From: Rhodovulum imhoffii
GTDB taxonomy: Bacteria; Pseudomonadota; Alphaproteobacteria; Rhodobacterales; Rhodobacteraceae
Length of the DNA: 46,827 nucleotides
NCBI RefSeq assembly: GCF_003046545.1
Contig: NZ_QAAA01000017.1
Coordinates: 1-46,827 of the forward strand
Direction: 5' to 3'
Below the pieces are notes generated by a model. The model searched no databases and was not told where the DNA came from. It saw only the letters and a program-made list of their open reading frames with translations. A program made the position numbers and the translations under genes. This document shows, one piece after another, positions 15,407-25,061 of the stretch (position 1 is the stretch's first letter; each line of letters opens with the position of its first letter).

Positions 15407-16588
15407 ATGACCCGGACGCTACAGCCTTTGCGCTTTACCGGCGCGACGATCCTGCGAGACGGAGAGATGCAGCGACGCTCGCTTTCCATCGCCGAAGGGC
15501 GCATCACCAAAGGCCCCCTGCCCGAGGTGGACATGTCGGGGTACCAGATTCTGCCGGGAATCGTCGACCTGCATGGCGACGCGTTCGAACGCCACATCGC
15601 GCCCCGTCCCTCGGCGCGGTTCGACCTGTCGACGGGCCTTGCGGCGACAGATCGCGATGCCGCCGCCAACGGGGTGACGACCGCATGGCTGGCGCAGGCC
15701 TGGTCCTGGGAAGGCGGCCATCGCAGCCCCGACCAGGCCTGCGCCATGATGGCCGCGCTGGAGGCCTACCGCCCCCGCATGCTGACGGATTTGCGGCTCC
15801 AGATACGGTGCGAAACGCACATGGTCGACAGCGCCCCCCGCCTTCTGAAGGCCATACGCCGTTATGGGGTCGGCTACGTGGTATTCAACAACCATCTCGA
15901 CGAGGCGCTGGATTACGCGGCCTCCCGCCCCGACCTGATTCGGCTTTGGGCGCGTCAGGCCGGGCGCCCGGTGCGGGAACACATGCGCCTGGTTCACCAG
16001 GCACAGGCCCGCGCCACAGAGGTTCCCCGCCACCTGTGCAAGCTGGCCGAAGCCTTCGACGAACTTGGGGTGCTTTATGGCTCCCACGACGATCCGGACG
16101 GCGAAACCCGTGAGCGGTATTCGATGATCGGGGCGCGGATTGCGGAATTCCCGACCACACGCAAGGCCGCCGCGGCGGCCCGCGCCATGGGGGACCCGGT
16201 GCTTTTGGGTGCGCCGAACGTGGTGCGGGGCGGGTCGCAATCCGGGAACGTCGCCGCATCGGACCTGATTGCGCAGGGGCTTTGTGACGGGCTGGTCTCC
16301 GATTACTATTACCCGGCCCTGACAAATGCGGTCTGGCGTCTCGTGGATCACGGCATCCTGACCCTGCCACGGGCCTGGGCACTGATCTCGGAAAAACCGG
16401 CAGAAATTTTGCGCCTGCCAGACCGGGGACGTCTGGATTTCGGTCGCCGGGCCGATCTGTGCGTTGTCAACGCCCAAACCCGCGCCGTTGAAATGACCAT
16501 TTCGGGCGGGCGGCTGAGCTATCTCGCAGGTGAGGCCGCACACCGTTTCGCACAGCGGATTCATCTTCTGGACATGGCCGCGGAATAA
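15407..16588 (+). CDS. phnM: Second PhnM-like amidohydrolase
   Basis: The 393-residue amidohydrolase is clearly PhnM-like. It has LPGIVDLHGDAFERHIAPRP with metal-binding histidines, NNHLDEAL, LYGSHDDPD, EFPTTRKAA, GAPNVVRGGSQSGNVAASDLI and SDYYYPA. It differs from the first PhnM by HGDAF in place of HTDNL, by WSWEGGHRSPDQ, and by REHMRLVHQAQA. This type is common beside phnF in alphaproteobacteria. It may be a true isozyme or may act on another ribosyl triphosphonate. It lies downstream of phnF on the same strand, with a GAGAG-type ribosome-binding site. Confidence 0.9.
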   Translation: MTRTLQPLRFTGATILRDGEMQRRSLSIAEGRITKGPLPEVDMSGYQILPGIVDLHGDAFERHIAPRPSARFDLSTGLAATDRDAAANGVTTAWLAQAWSWEGGHRSPDQACAMMAALEAYRPRMLTDLRLQIRCETHMVDSAPRLLKAIRRYGVGYVVFNNHLDEALDYAASRPDLIRLWARQAGRPVREHMRLVHQAQARATEVPRHLCKLAEAFDELGVLYGSHDDPDGETRERYSMIGARIAEFPTTRKAAAAARAMGDPVLLGAPNVVRGGSQSGNVAASDLIAQGLCDGLVSDYYYPALTNAVWRLVDHGILTLPRAWALISEKPAEILRLPDRGRLDFGRRADLCVVNAQTRAVEMTISGGRLSYLAGEAAHRFAQRIHLLDMAAE

Positions 16589-16693
16589 AACGCCACCTCA
16601 TGGGGAGCCGGGACCGCCTTTGACCGCGCCACACCCCTGCGGCGAGCGGCCATTTGAGGCGCGCAGGATGGCACCTTCCTTTTCACCCCTTTT

Positions 16694-17311
16694 TTACCCG
16701 CAGTGTTTTTCGAGGAAGGCATGGATGTCTAGGTGCCGGAAATCCTCCAGTGCGGTACACAGCCTGTCATGGGGCCAGTCCCACCACGCAAGCGCCTGAA
16801 GCCTCTGCGCCACTTCCGCCGGAAAGCGGGCACGCAGCGGGGCCGCGGGAACCCCGGCGACGATCATATAGGGGGCCACGTCCTTGGTGACCACCGCCCC
16901 GGCCGCAACCACCGCCCCATCGCCCGCGGCAATCTCCGGGCGCACGATGGCCCCATGACCGATCCAGGTGTCGTGGCCGATCCGGGTGCGACGGGCTGCA
17001 CGGGCGGTAAAGAACGCCGCGTCATCCCGTGCCCCTGCCCAGTAGTCGGCAGAACGATAAAGGAAATGGTGCAGACTGGCACGGTGCATCGGGTGATCGG
17101 TGGGGCCGATACGCGAAAAGCTGGCGATATTGGCGAATTTGCCGACCGCCGTATTGGCGATGTCCGCGTAGCGGTCGGTATAGGCATAATCCCCCATCTC
17201 GCTGTTGAGAAGCCGCGTCCCCCGGCCGATCTCCACGAAGCGCCCCATCTGGCTGTTCGTGATCTCACAATCGGGGTGAAGGACAGGCTCCGCCTCGGAA
17301 AGGCGGGACAT
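16694..17311 (-). CDS. Phosphonate-locus hexapeptide-repeat acyltransferase
   Basis: The 205-residue product folds as a left-handed beta helix. It has repeated I/V-G hexapeptides (VEIGRG, RIGHDTWIGHGAIVRP, AAGDGAVVAAGAVVTKDV, IVAGVPA) and a xenobiotic-acetyltransferase-like HMHR/HHF-type core. It fits the TIGR03308 'phosphonate metabolism, transferase hexapeptide repeat' family. Its start overlaps the phnE stop (TGATG), so it is coupled to the phosphonate transporter. The substrate is unknown. Acetylation of aminophosphonates, the job of GNAT-type PhnO elsewhere, is a reasonable inference. Confidence 0.88.
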   Translation of the reverse strand: MSRLSEAEPVLHPDCEITNSQMGRFVEIGRGTRLLNSEMGDYAYTDRYADIANTAVGKFANIASFSRIGPTDHPMHRASLHHFLYRSADYWAGARDDAAFFTARAARRTRIGHDTWIGHGAIVRPEIAAGDGAVVAAGAVVTKDVAPYMIVAGVPAAPLRARFPAEVAQRLQALAWWDWPHDRLCTALEDFRHLDIHAFLEKHCG

Positions 17312-18627
17312 CAGGACCCTTCCCCCTTTATCAGACGGCGGCGCAAAATGCCCGAAAACCAATCCATCAGCATGACCATCAGAATGATGAGAACGATGTA
17401 ATAGGTTACTTCTTCCCAGTCTTTCTGCGTGATGATCGCCTGGGTCAGCAGCAGCCCGATCCCGCCCCCCGTGATCGCCCCGATAATCGTGGCGCTGCGG
17501 GTATTGGATTCGAGGAAATAGAGCACCTGGCTCAACAGCACCGGAGTGATTTGCGGAATGACACCAAAACGATAGCGCGCCACCACCGGAGCGCCGGTGG
17601 ACTGGACACCTTCGATCTGTTTTTGATCCACGTTCTCCAGCGCCTCGGAGAACATCTTTCCGAAACTTCCGGAATCGGTCAGCAGGATCGCCAGCGCCCC
17701 GGTCAGCGGCCCCGGCCCGAAGGCTCGCGCCAACACGATCGTCCATATCAGGGCGTCGACCCCGCGCACGAAGTCGAACACGCGGCGTATGGCAAAGCGC
17801 ACGGTCATGACCGGCGTAAAGTTCCGCGCCGCAAGGAACGCCATCGGCAAGGCCACCAGCGCCGCCCCCATCGTGCCAAGAAACGCCATCAGGATGGTTT
17901 CGAAGATCGCCCATGCGACATCGCCGTGGCGCCACATGCTGTTGGACCAGAAATCATGCCATGCGCCTTGCAGGTTTGACCGTGCCGGATCGATGCGGCT
18001 GCCGAACAGGATCTCACCCGGCCCGTGGCCATGGTAGGGGCTGTCGAGCGTGAAGAAAAACAGCTCCCAGCCCATGGCATAGCGAAACACCTCCGTGCGG
18101 TTGCGGGTCACGGTCAGGCGCCCGGCCTCCGTGGTTATCGCAAGACGGTTCTTCGACTTGTTGATCCAGTCCGGCAGGTCGCCCTCCAGGTTGGTCACGA
18201 CACCCCCGTCGCGGGTCGGCGTAGCCTCGATCAGGCCAAAACCGGGCATGTCGTAGAAAATCGTCTCCGGGGTGTAAGTGACGATATGTCCCCGCCCAAG
18301 GTCGATGCGCGTGATTTCCCCATCAAACGTGACCCAGCCCGGCGCAGTGCCCTTGGCATAAGTGCCCTTGCGCTCCCCCTCGATGGCAATGGTCACATCA
18401 TGGGTTGCGTTGTCGCGGGTAACATGGGTTTTGTAGCTGTAGCTGTCGGCCACCAGCGCGCGGGCATTATCCATCCGGGCGCGTTCCATCAGGCCCGGCA
18501 GATCGAAGGCGAAAAAGATATAGCCCAGGTAAAACAGCACCAGAAGCGGCAACCCGGCGGCCATCATCCGCTTGCGGGAAAAGAGTGCCTCTGCCTGCGC
18601 CTTGTAGAATGCGGTATCAGACATCAT
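17311..18627 (-). CDS. phnE: Phosphonate ABC transporter permease PhnE, long form
   Basis: The 438-residue permease has one membrane helix at about 22-42. A polar region of roughly 190 residues (45-235) with no helix is followed by a PhnE-type core of about five helices. That core has GSFGKMFSEALENVDQKQIEGVQSTGA (the EAA loop that docks on PhnC) and ATIIGAITGGGIG. A standard PhnE is about 260-290 residues, so the loop is an extra domain, probably periplasmic. It overlaps the preceding phnE by 11 bases and the transferase gene by 1. Confidence 0.9.
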   Translation of the reverse strand: MMSDTAFYKAQAEALFSRKRMMAAGLPLLVLFYLGYIFFAFDLPGLMERARMDNARALVADSYSYKTHVTRDNATHDVTIAIEGERKGTYAKGTAPGWVTFDGEITRIDLGRGHIVTYTPETIFYDMPGFGLIEATPTRDGGVVTNLEGDLPDWINKSKNRLAITTEAGRLTVTRNRTEVFRYAMGWELFFFTLDSPYHGHGPGEILFGSRIDPARSNLQGAWHDFWSNSMWRHGDVAWAIFETILMAFLGTMGAALVALPMAFLAARNFTPVMTVRFAIRRVFDFVRGVDALIWTIVLARAFGPGPLTGALAILLTDSGSFGKMFSEALENVDQKQIEGVQSTGAPVVARYRFGVIPQITPVLLSQVLYFLESNTRSATIIGAITGGGIGLLLTQAIITQKDWEEVTYYIVLIILMVMLMDWFSGILRRRLIKGEGS

Positions 18628-19492
18628 GCGCCCCCCCGGTCAGGCGGTTTCGGTAGTGGCTTGATATCTGGTCGAAAAACACGATGGCCCCGAACAGAAG
18701 AATGAAAATCGCGGCGGCCTCGTCAAACTTTCCCTGCCCCCAGGACATGGCGTTTTTCAGTTCATACCCGATGCCCCCCGCCCCTACGAAACCAAGGATG
18801 GCCGAGGCACGGATGTTGATCTCGAAGCGCAACAGCGCATAGCTGATGTAATTGGGTGCAACCTGCGGAATGATCCCCAGCATCATACGCTGGGCCCAGC
18901 TTGCCCCCACCGATTGCAACCCCTCCACGGGCTTGAGATCCGCGTTCTCGTTGACCTCGGAAAACAGCTTGCCCAGCGCCCCCGCGGTATGAAACGCAAT
19001 GGCGATCATCGCCGGAACAGGCCCGCCCCCCATAACGAAAATCAGCACCAGCGCAATAACGATTTCCGGGATCGCACGCATCACGTCCATGATCCGGCGA
19101 AACAGCGGGATCAGCCGGGGAAACCGCGCCAGACCCCGCGTCGACAGAAGCGACAGGACAAGACCCAGAACTCCCCCCAGCAGCGTGGAAACGGCTGCGA
19201 TGTTGATCGTTTCCAACAGCGCGGGCAGGAACGCGACCAGATGACCGGGCAGAAGGGCAGCCTTTTCGCCGGCCTCGGAAACGACCTGCGCGGGAAAGGC
19301 GAAAATGTTCGGCAGACCTTCCCAGAACCCCCCGGCGTTGCGATCGTTCGCGATCACGAAGCCCGACGCCATCAATGCCAGGAAGACAATCAGGGTCAGG
19401 CCCGAATACATCCGCTTGCGCTGGGCCAGCGCCATGTAGCGGGCGCGTATGTCAAGGCCTCCCGACACGGCGGGAGAGATCATGTCTGCCAT
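18617..19492 (-). CDS. phnE: Phosphonate ABC transporter permease PhnE
   Basis: The 291-residue permease has about six membrane helices and an EAA loop GALGKLFSEVNENADLKPVEGLQSVGA, followed by RASAILGFVGAGGIGYEL. These are PhnE hallmarks. It pairs with the longer PhnE downstream to form the membrane channel fed by PhnD. AAAGGA stands upstream of the ATG at 19492. It is separated from phnD by 66 bases containing a hairpin. Confidence 0.93.
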   Translation of the reverse strand: MADMISPAVSGGLDIRARYMALAQRKRMYSGLTLIVFLALMASGFVIANDRNAGGFWEGLPNIFAFPAQVVSEAGEKAALLPGHLVAFLPALLETINIAAVSTLLGGVLGLVLSLLSTRGLARFPRLIPLFRRIMDVMRAIPEIVIALVLIFVMGGGPVPAMIAIAFHTAGALGKLFSEVNENADLKPVEGLQSVGASWAQRMMLGIIPQVAPNYISYALLRFEINIRASAILGFVGAGGIGYELKNAMSWGQGKFDEAAAIFILLFGAIVFFDQISSHYRNRLTGGAHDV

Positions 19493-19517
19493 CGATGTTG
19501 TCCTTTGGAAACAAGAG

Positions 19518-19542
19518 GCGGCCCCGAACGACGCGGGACCGC
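19518..19542 (-). terminator. Hairpin between phnD and phnE
   Basis: GCGGCCCCG (19518-19526) and CGGGACCGC (19534-19542) pair in a 9-bp stem with one G-T wobble and a 7-base loop. No T run follows on the minus strand. Such hairpins behind a binding-protein gene usually protect its message and lower that of the permeases. Confidence 0.45.
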
Positions 19543-19558
19543 ACGACAGGCGCAGCGC

Positions 19559-20461
19559 CTAGTTGGATTTGGCCTTGCGGGCCTCGACGATCGAGGTATA
19601 GGCCGCGTGGGTGATGGGCATGAAGCCCGCCGCCTCACCTGCGGCGACGTTGTAAAAGCACTCCTTGTCCATGGATTCCAACGATGCCATCAGCGCAGTC
19701 ACCCTGACCTTGACACCTTCCGGCAACGCACGGCGCAATACGATCGGACCTTCCGGGATGGGCTTGGAGCGCCAGATCTCCACCAGGTCGTTCATGTCCA
19801 CCAGGCCGGCATCCACCGCCTTGCGCAAGGCGCCGGAATTGTACCCGTCTTCCCAGTTCCCAAGACCGTCGGCCCAGGTCACGCCGGCGTCCACATCGCC
19901 GTTGGCAACGGCCACGATGGTCTGCTCATGCCCGCCGGTAAAGACGACCTCTCCGAAATAGTCGCCCGACTGCATGGTGGCACCGGTGGCCTGCGGGATT
20001 TCGATGGACGGGATCAGGTAGCCGCTGGTGGAATTCGGATCCCCGAAACCGAACTTCTTGCCCTGCATGTCTTCAAGCGAGGCGATGCCGCTGTCCTTGC
20101 GGGCAAACCCGACCGAGAAATATCCATAGCCGCCATCGTTATTGACCTTGACCAAGACCGGCTCCACCGCTTCGGGGTTTTCCAGATAGGTCTTGGCATA
20201 GCCGGAGGCCCCCAGCCAGGCCATGTCGATGGTCCCGCCCAGCAGGCCCTGGATGACCCCATTATAATCCGCCGGGGCGAAGAGCTTGGTCTCGACGCCC
20301 AGCAGGTCGGCGGCTTTGGTGCGCAGACATTCATAGGAATTCAGGCGATCCTGGGCATTTTCACCCCCGAGAATTCCGATGCGGAACTCCCTGATGTCGT
20401 CGGCCAGGGCGGGGGTGGCCAGGAAGGCCGCCGCAGCAAGCGTGGCAAGAAGATTTTTCAT
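19559..20461 (-). CDS. phnD: Phosphonate ABC transporter substrate-binding protein
   Basis: The 300-residue periplasmic protein starts MKNLLATLAAAAFLATPALA, a Sec signal peptide cut after ALA. It continues with EFRIGILGGENAQDRL, LGGTIDMAWLGASGYAK, FGDPNSTSGYLIPS, FGEVVFTGGHEQTIVAVANGDVDAG and PEGPIVLRRALPEGVK, all characteristic of PhnD. It captures phosphonates such as 2-aminoethylphosphonate for PhnCE. The start at 20461 has GGAGAG upstream. The frame extends further upstream into phnC but without a signal peptide. Confidence 0.95.
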   Translation of the reverse strand: MKNLLATLAAAAFLATPALADDIREFRIGILGGENAQDRLNSYECLRTKAADLLGVETKLFAPADYNGVIQGLLGGTIDMAWLGASGYAKTYLENPEAVEPVLVKVNNDGGYGYFSVGFARKDSGIASLEDMQGKKFGFGDPNSTSGYLIPSIEIPQATGATMQSGDYFGEVVFTGGHEQTIVAVANGDVDAGVTWADGLGNWEDGYNSGALRKAVDAGLVDMNDLVEIWRSKPIPEGPIVLRRALPEGVKVRVTALMASLESMDKECFYNVAAGEAAGFMPITHAAYTSIVEARKAKSN

Positions 20462-20504
20462 CGTTTCTCTCCGGTTGGGAAGGCCCTGCGGGGCCGGGGA
20501 AGGA

Positions 20505-21317
<813 letters not shown>

Positions 21318-21381
21318 GCTCATCCTCATCTTGCTTCGCGGTGTGGCTATCCCCCTGCCACGACGGAACTGTGGCAAAATC

Positions 21382-21399
21382 TTGAAGCTTTCGTGACGA
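21382..21399 (-). promoter_or_regulatory. Weak Pho-box-like site before phnC
   Basis: On the minus strand TCGTCAC, four bases, then GCTTCAA shows Pho-box spacing, with good identity only in the first half. Its place 65 bases upstream of phnC is sensible, but the match is poor. Confidence 0.2.
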
Positions 21400-21465
21400 C
21401 CGGGCCCGGTTGCCCTGCCCGCCCGGATGGCTCATTCTGTGCCCGCCGCAACCGTGAGGATTCCC

Positions 21466-21960
21466 ATGCTTATTTTCTCCCCCGGCCCCGATACCGCGCG
21501 CGCATTCCGCGATGCGCTTGGCACCTTTGCAACGGGTGTAACGGTGGTGACGGTACGGGGGCCGGACGGGCCTCTGGGGATGACCGCGAACAGCTTCGCC
21601 TCGGTTTCGCTGAACCCACCGCTGGTGCTGTGGTCGCCGGCGCGCGCCTCCGCCCGGTTCACAGCCATGACCGGAGCGAAACGCTTCGCAGTGCATGTGC
21701 TTTCTGCCGAGGGCCGGGACACAGCGGCCCATTTCGCAAGATCGGCTCAGATGAAAGGGCTGGACCTTGAAGGAACGGAACCACCATTGCTGTCAACCGG
21801 CTGGCTGGCGCGGTTCATCTGCCAGCGCGAAGCGGTACATGACGGCGGCGATCACGCCATCGTCATCGGCCGGGTGGAGCAATGCGCCCAGCGGGAGGGC
21901 GCACCGCTTGTCTTTTCCGCGGGCCATTTCGGGACCTTTTCGCCCGCGCGCGGGGTTTAG
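21466..21960 (+). CDS. Flavin reductase family protein
   Basis: The 164-residue product is a flavin reductase-like FMN-binding split barrel. It has RDALGTFATGVTVVT near the start, MTANSFASVSLNPPLVLWS in the FMN-binding core, and GGDHAIVIGRVEQ and FSAGHFGTF near the end. Such enzymes supply reduced FMN to two-component monooxygenases; no partner oxygenase is in view. It is divergent from phnC and convergent with soxF, whose stop overlaps by 4 bases. GAGGA precedes the ATG at 21466. Confidence 0.85.
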   Translation: MLIFSPGPDTARAFRDALGTFATGVTVVTVRGPDGPLGMTANSFASVSLNPPLVLWSPARASARFTAMTGAKRFAVHVLSAEGRDTAAHFARSAQMKGLDLEGTEPPLLSTGWLARFICQREAVHDGGDHAIVIGRVEQCAQREGAPLVFSAGHFGTFSPARGV

Positions 21961-23222
21961 CCGAAGATATCCATGGCAATCCCCGCATACCAGCCCAGCG
22001 ATTCCTCGTAGGTGGCCTTGCGCAGGGCGGCATCTTCTCCGGTCTGGCTGATGAACCCGTCCACCTTCGCAATCTTTTCCTCCGTCGGCTGGTAGGACGC
22101 CCCCACCTTGACGCCATCGTCGGTTTCGATCAGCGACCAGCAGGTGTTCGAATATTTCGCCGGGAAGGCACGGCTGCCGGTCAGGGCGGCCCGCACCGCC
22201 ATCGCGGCAACCTTGGCCTGGCTGTTGGCCGAAAATCCGGATTTGGGCATATCCCCTGCGATGCAGGCATCGCCAAGCACATGGATGTTCTCGTCCATCC
22301 GGCTTTGCATCGTGGCGGGGACGATGGGGCAGAACCCACTGCTGTCGGCCAGCCCGGCAAGATGCGCGATATGCCCCGCCTTTTGCGCCGGGATCACGTT
22401 GCAGACATCAACCTTTTCTACTGCGCCGTCGATCACGACCTCCATCGCATCGGGGCGCACCTCCGCGTTGCCGCCGCCAAAATCGGGACCGATGCGGTCG
22501 ATCATGCCGGAATAGTGGCGCTGCCAGCCCTCCTCGAACAGTGCCTGCTTGGAGAACTTCTCCTTCGGGTCGACGATCAGAATCTTCGCGGTCGGGTTTT
22601 GTGCCTTCAGCACATGCGCGATCATCGAAACCCGCTCATACGGTCCCGGCGGGCAGCGGAACGGGTTCGGCGGCGCGACCATGCAGAAAGTGCCGCCTTC
22701 GGGCATTGCCTCGACCTGGTATTTCAAAAGCTGGGTCTGGCTGCCCGCTTTCCAGGCGTGGGGCATTTTGATCTGGGCGTTGAGATCCCAGCCCGGCACA
22801 GACTCATCCACGAAGTCGATCCCCGGCGCGACGACAAGCCGGTCGTAGGCCAGGCTGTGCCCGGAAGCCAGCGTGACGGTCTTCGTATCGCGATCCACGC
22901 CCACGGCCCAGTCATGGACCACGTTGATGCCATAATCGGAGGCCAGCGTGCCATAGGAATGGGCAATGGAGGACAGCTCCCGGAAACCGCCGATATAGAG
23001 GTTCGAGAAGAAACAGGTGAAATAGGTGCGCGTGGGCTCCACCAGCGTCACATCGATGGCGCCTGCACTGTCCTTGGCGATATAGCGCGCGGCGGTCGCC
23101 CCGCCCGCGCCGCCGCCAATGACGACGACCTTCGGCCTGCCCTGCCCCAGCACCGCCGGCGCAGACACTGCCGCCCCGGCTGCCAGCGCGGCGCCAAGGA
23201 AACTCCGTCTGTTCAATGCCAT
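21957..23222 (-). CDS. soxF: Sulfide dehydrogenase flavoprotein subunit
   Basis: The 421-residue flavocytochrome c-type FAD subunit has a Tat signal with NRRSFLG. An FAD-binding VIGGGAGGATAARYI follows it, then YFTCFFSNLYIGG, whose cysteine corresponds to the covalent flavin attachment in FccB. FRCPPGPYERV and SNTCWSLIET carry the two cysteines of the redox disulfide. With the dihaem cytochrome SoxE it oxidises sulfide in the periplasm. It is the last gene of the minus-strand sox operon; soxG and soxH are absent downstream. Confidence 0.95.
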   Translation of the reverse strand: MALNRRSFLGAALAAGAAVSAPAVLGQGRPKVVVIGGGAGGATAARYIAKDSAGAIDVTLVEPTRTYFTCFFSNLYIGGFRELSSIAHSYGTLASDYGINVVHDWAVGVDRDTKTVTLASGHSLAYDRLVVAPGIDFVDESVPGWDLNAQIKMPHAWKAGSQTQLLKYQVEAMPEGGTFCMVAPPNPFRCPPGPYERVSMIAHVLKAQNPTAKILIVDPKEKFSKQALFEEGWQRHYSGMIDRIGPDFGGGNAEVRPDAMEVVIDGAVEKVDVCNVIPAQKAGHIAHLAGLADSSGFCPIVPATMQSRMDENIHVLGDACIAGDMPKSGFSANSQAKVAAMAVRAALTGSRAFPAKYSNTCWSLIETDDGVKVGASYQPTEEKIAKVDGFISQTGEDAALRKATYEESLGWYAGIAMDIFG

Positions 23223-23262
23223 TCTCTCCTCCCTTGGGTTTCAATGCGCGCTTCCAAATTCC

Positions 23263-24000
23263 TTAAAGACCGAGCTTACCAAAATATGCGGCCAGCGCGG
23301 CGATTTCTTCGTCGCTCAGCCGACCGGCCATCATCTGCATCACCGGATGCGGGCGCAGCTTTTGCTTGTAGGCGTGCATGGCCAGCACGAAATCCTCTTC
23401 GGGCCACAAAACGATCGACGGGATGCCCTCGTCGGATCCGTCGCTCTGGTGGCAGGTCTTGCATTCGCTGGAGAGATACTCGCCATAGGCGGTATCCCCG
23501 GCAATCGCCAGCACCTCCGGCGCAAGCGCCGGTACAAGCGCACGCGCGGTCGGCGCGGCCTCGGGGATATTGGCGGGGCTGGCCGAAAAATCCCGCAGAT
23601 AGGCCAGAAGATCGGCCCGTTCCTCCGGGTCGGGCAAACCTTCAAAGCTCATCCGCGTTCCGGAAACCAGCGCCTTGGGATTCTCCAGGTAGGCATCCAG
23701 CGTCTCCAGGGTCCAGATAAGCTGATCCCGCCCGGCCCGCTGCATGGAACGGGAATAGGGAAACTCCGGCACCGACGCCGCACGCCGCCCGAAGATACGG
23801 TTGAGATGCGGGCCGATGCCGTTTTCGGCCCCGGCCCCGATCTGATGGCAGCCGCTGCAAAAAACCCAGACCTCGGCGCCACGCGCGACATCCCCGATCG
23901 GCACGGCGCGCGGGGCCTCCTGCGCCTGCGCGCCGAAGGCCAGACACAGCGCCAGGCCTGTGACACCCCTCTCCCCCATAAGGCGAAGTGCGTGGATCAT
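23263..24000 (-). CDS. soxE: Dihaem c-type cytochrome SoxE
   Basis: The 245-residue exported cytochrome has two haem-binding sites, CSGCH at 48-52 and CKTCH at 180-184, and a signal peptide ending near GAQA. It is the electron-transfer partner of SoxF. The first domain (IGDVARGAEVWVFCSGCHQIG, RMSFEGLPDPEERADLLAYL) looks like the second haem domain of SoxD just upstream, which suggests a local domain duplication. The start at 24000 is uncertain because the ribosome-binding site is weak; ATG at 23979 is an alternative. Confidence 0.9.
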   Translation of the reverse strand: MIHALRLMGERGVTGLALCLAFGAQAQEAPRAVPIGDVARGAEVWVFCSGCHQIGAGAENGIGPHLNRIFGRRAASVPEFPYSRSMQRAGRDQLIWTLETLDAYLENPKALVSGTRMSFEGLPDPEERADLLAYLRDFSASPANIPEAAPTARALVPALAPEVLAIAGDTAYGEYLSSECKTCHQSDGSDEGIPSIVLWPEEDFVLAMHAYKQKLRPHPVMQMMAGRLSDEEIAALAAYFGKLGL

Positions 24001-24026
24001 GATCGCCGCCGGCAAGACAAACCCAC

Positions 24027-25061
24027 CTATTCGGAAAAGCTTCGCAGATAGGCAATGACGGCTTCCCGGTCGCCGGGCTCGCTTAGCCCGCGGAAAGACA
24101 TCCGCCCGCGCGGCACAACATCGGCAGGCCGTTCGAGATAGGCGTCCAACGTCGTCTGGTCCCAAAGCAGTCCGCCCTCACCCGCCTCGGTCATCGCAGG
24201 GGAGTAACGGAACCCTTCCGCCTGCGCCGCCGCACGCATGTAAACGCCGGTCAGGATCGGGCCGACGCGGTGGGTCGCCCCTTCGCCGATACGGTGACAG
24301 GCGGCACATTCGCGAAAAACCTTTTCCCCCTGAGCGACCAGCGCCGGGTCCGGGGCACTGGCCGCGGCAGGCACCGTGGTCTCGGCCACGGCAACCTGCA
24401 CAGCTTCGGATGCTGTTTCCCCGGCTGCGGTCTCGTCGGGGGTGACATCCAGAACCGCCGCGCGCATCGTGATCCCGACGCTGTCCTTGCAGTCGTTCAT
24501 GCACGGAGGCTGGCTAAAGCGCGGCACCTCCACCCCATCGCGGTCATCGACGATGAAGCCCCCTGCATTGGGCATTTCGACCTCCAGGAAATTTTCCTGC
24601 GAAAGCACGAATTCATCGTCCACAAGATAATTGGAATACAGGATATACGCGACAATGGCATATACCTCGTCATCGGAAAGCGTCTGCGCGCCCCCAAACG
24701 GCATGGTGCGATGGACGTAATCCCAAACCGTAGACAGGTACGGCCAGTACGATCCCACGGTCTTCAGCGGGTCTTCACGGGCCAGTGTTCCATCGCCCCC
24801 GGCCAGCTTGGGCCAGTTGTCCACACCCTCGGCGAATTCCCCATGGCAGACAGCACAGTTTTCCGAAAACAGCACCTCTCCATCCGCAACCGATCCGGAC
24901 CCCGGCGGCAGGCCGGCACCATCGGGGCTGACATCCACATCCCAGGCGGCAATTTCCTCAGGCAGGGCGGGGCGCCCCAGGCCCAGCTTCTCCGCCAGTG
25001 CCGGGGCCGCGGCCAGGCTGGCCAGCGCCGTGCAGACCAAAAGGTTACGAAACTTCGACAT
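24027..25061 (-). CDS. soxD: Dihaem cytochrome subunit of sulfane dehydrogenase
   Basis: The 344-residue protein has a Sec signal (to about ALA at 23) and two haem c sites, CAVCH at 69-73 and CAACH at 252-256. An alanine-, threonine- and proline-rich linker at about 205-240 separates the two domains. SoxD forms the sulfane dehydrogenase Sox(CD)2 with SoxC and takes electrons from the SoxY-bound sulfane. Its start overlaps the 3' end of soxC by 17 bases. Confidence 0.95.
   Translation of the reverse strand: MSKFRNLLVCTALASLAAAPALAEKLGLGRPALPEEIAAWDVDVSPDGAGLPPGSGSVADGEVLFSENCAVCHGEFAEGVDNWPKLAGGDGTLAREDPLKTVGSYWPYLSTVWDYVHRTMPFGGAQTLSDDEVYAIVAYILYSNYLVDDEFVLSQENFLEVEMPNAGGFIVDDRDGVEVPRFSQPPCMNDCKDSVGITMRAAVLDVTPDETAAGETASEAVQVAVAETTVPAAASAPDPALVAQGEKVFRECAACHRIGEGATHRVGPILTGVYMRAAAQAEGFRYSPAMTEAGEGGLLWDQTTLDAYLERPADVVPRGRMSFRGLSEPGDREAVIAYLRSFSE

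Noticed and set aside
16589-16693. Terminator between convergent phnM-like and transferase genes
   Set aside because: Only short, imperfect complementary stretches were seen; no stem with a T run could be supported.
21382-21399. Pho box before phnC as a firm call
   Set aside because: Only one half-site is reasonable; it is kept as a low-confidence feature, not as a finding.
23263-25061. SoxD-SoxE as a recent tandem duplication
   Set aside because: Their haem domains share segments such as RMSF followed by GL-x-x-P, but both are standard Sox cluster members and their lengths and haem spacing fit the known separate families.
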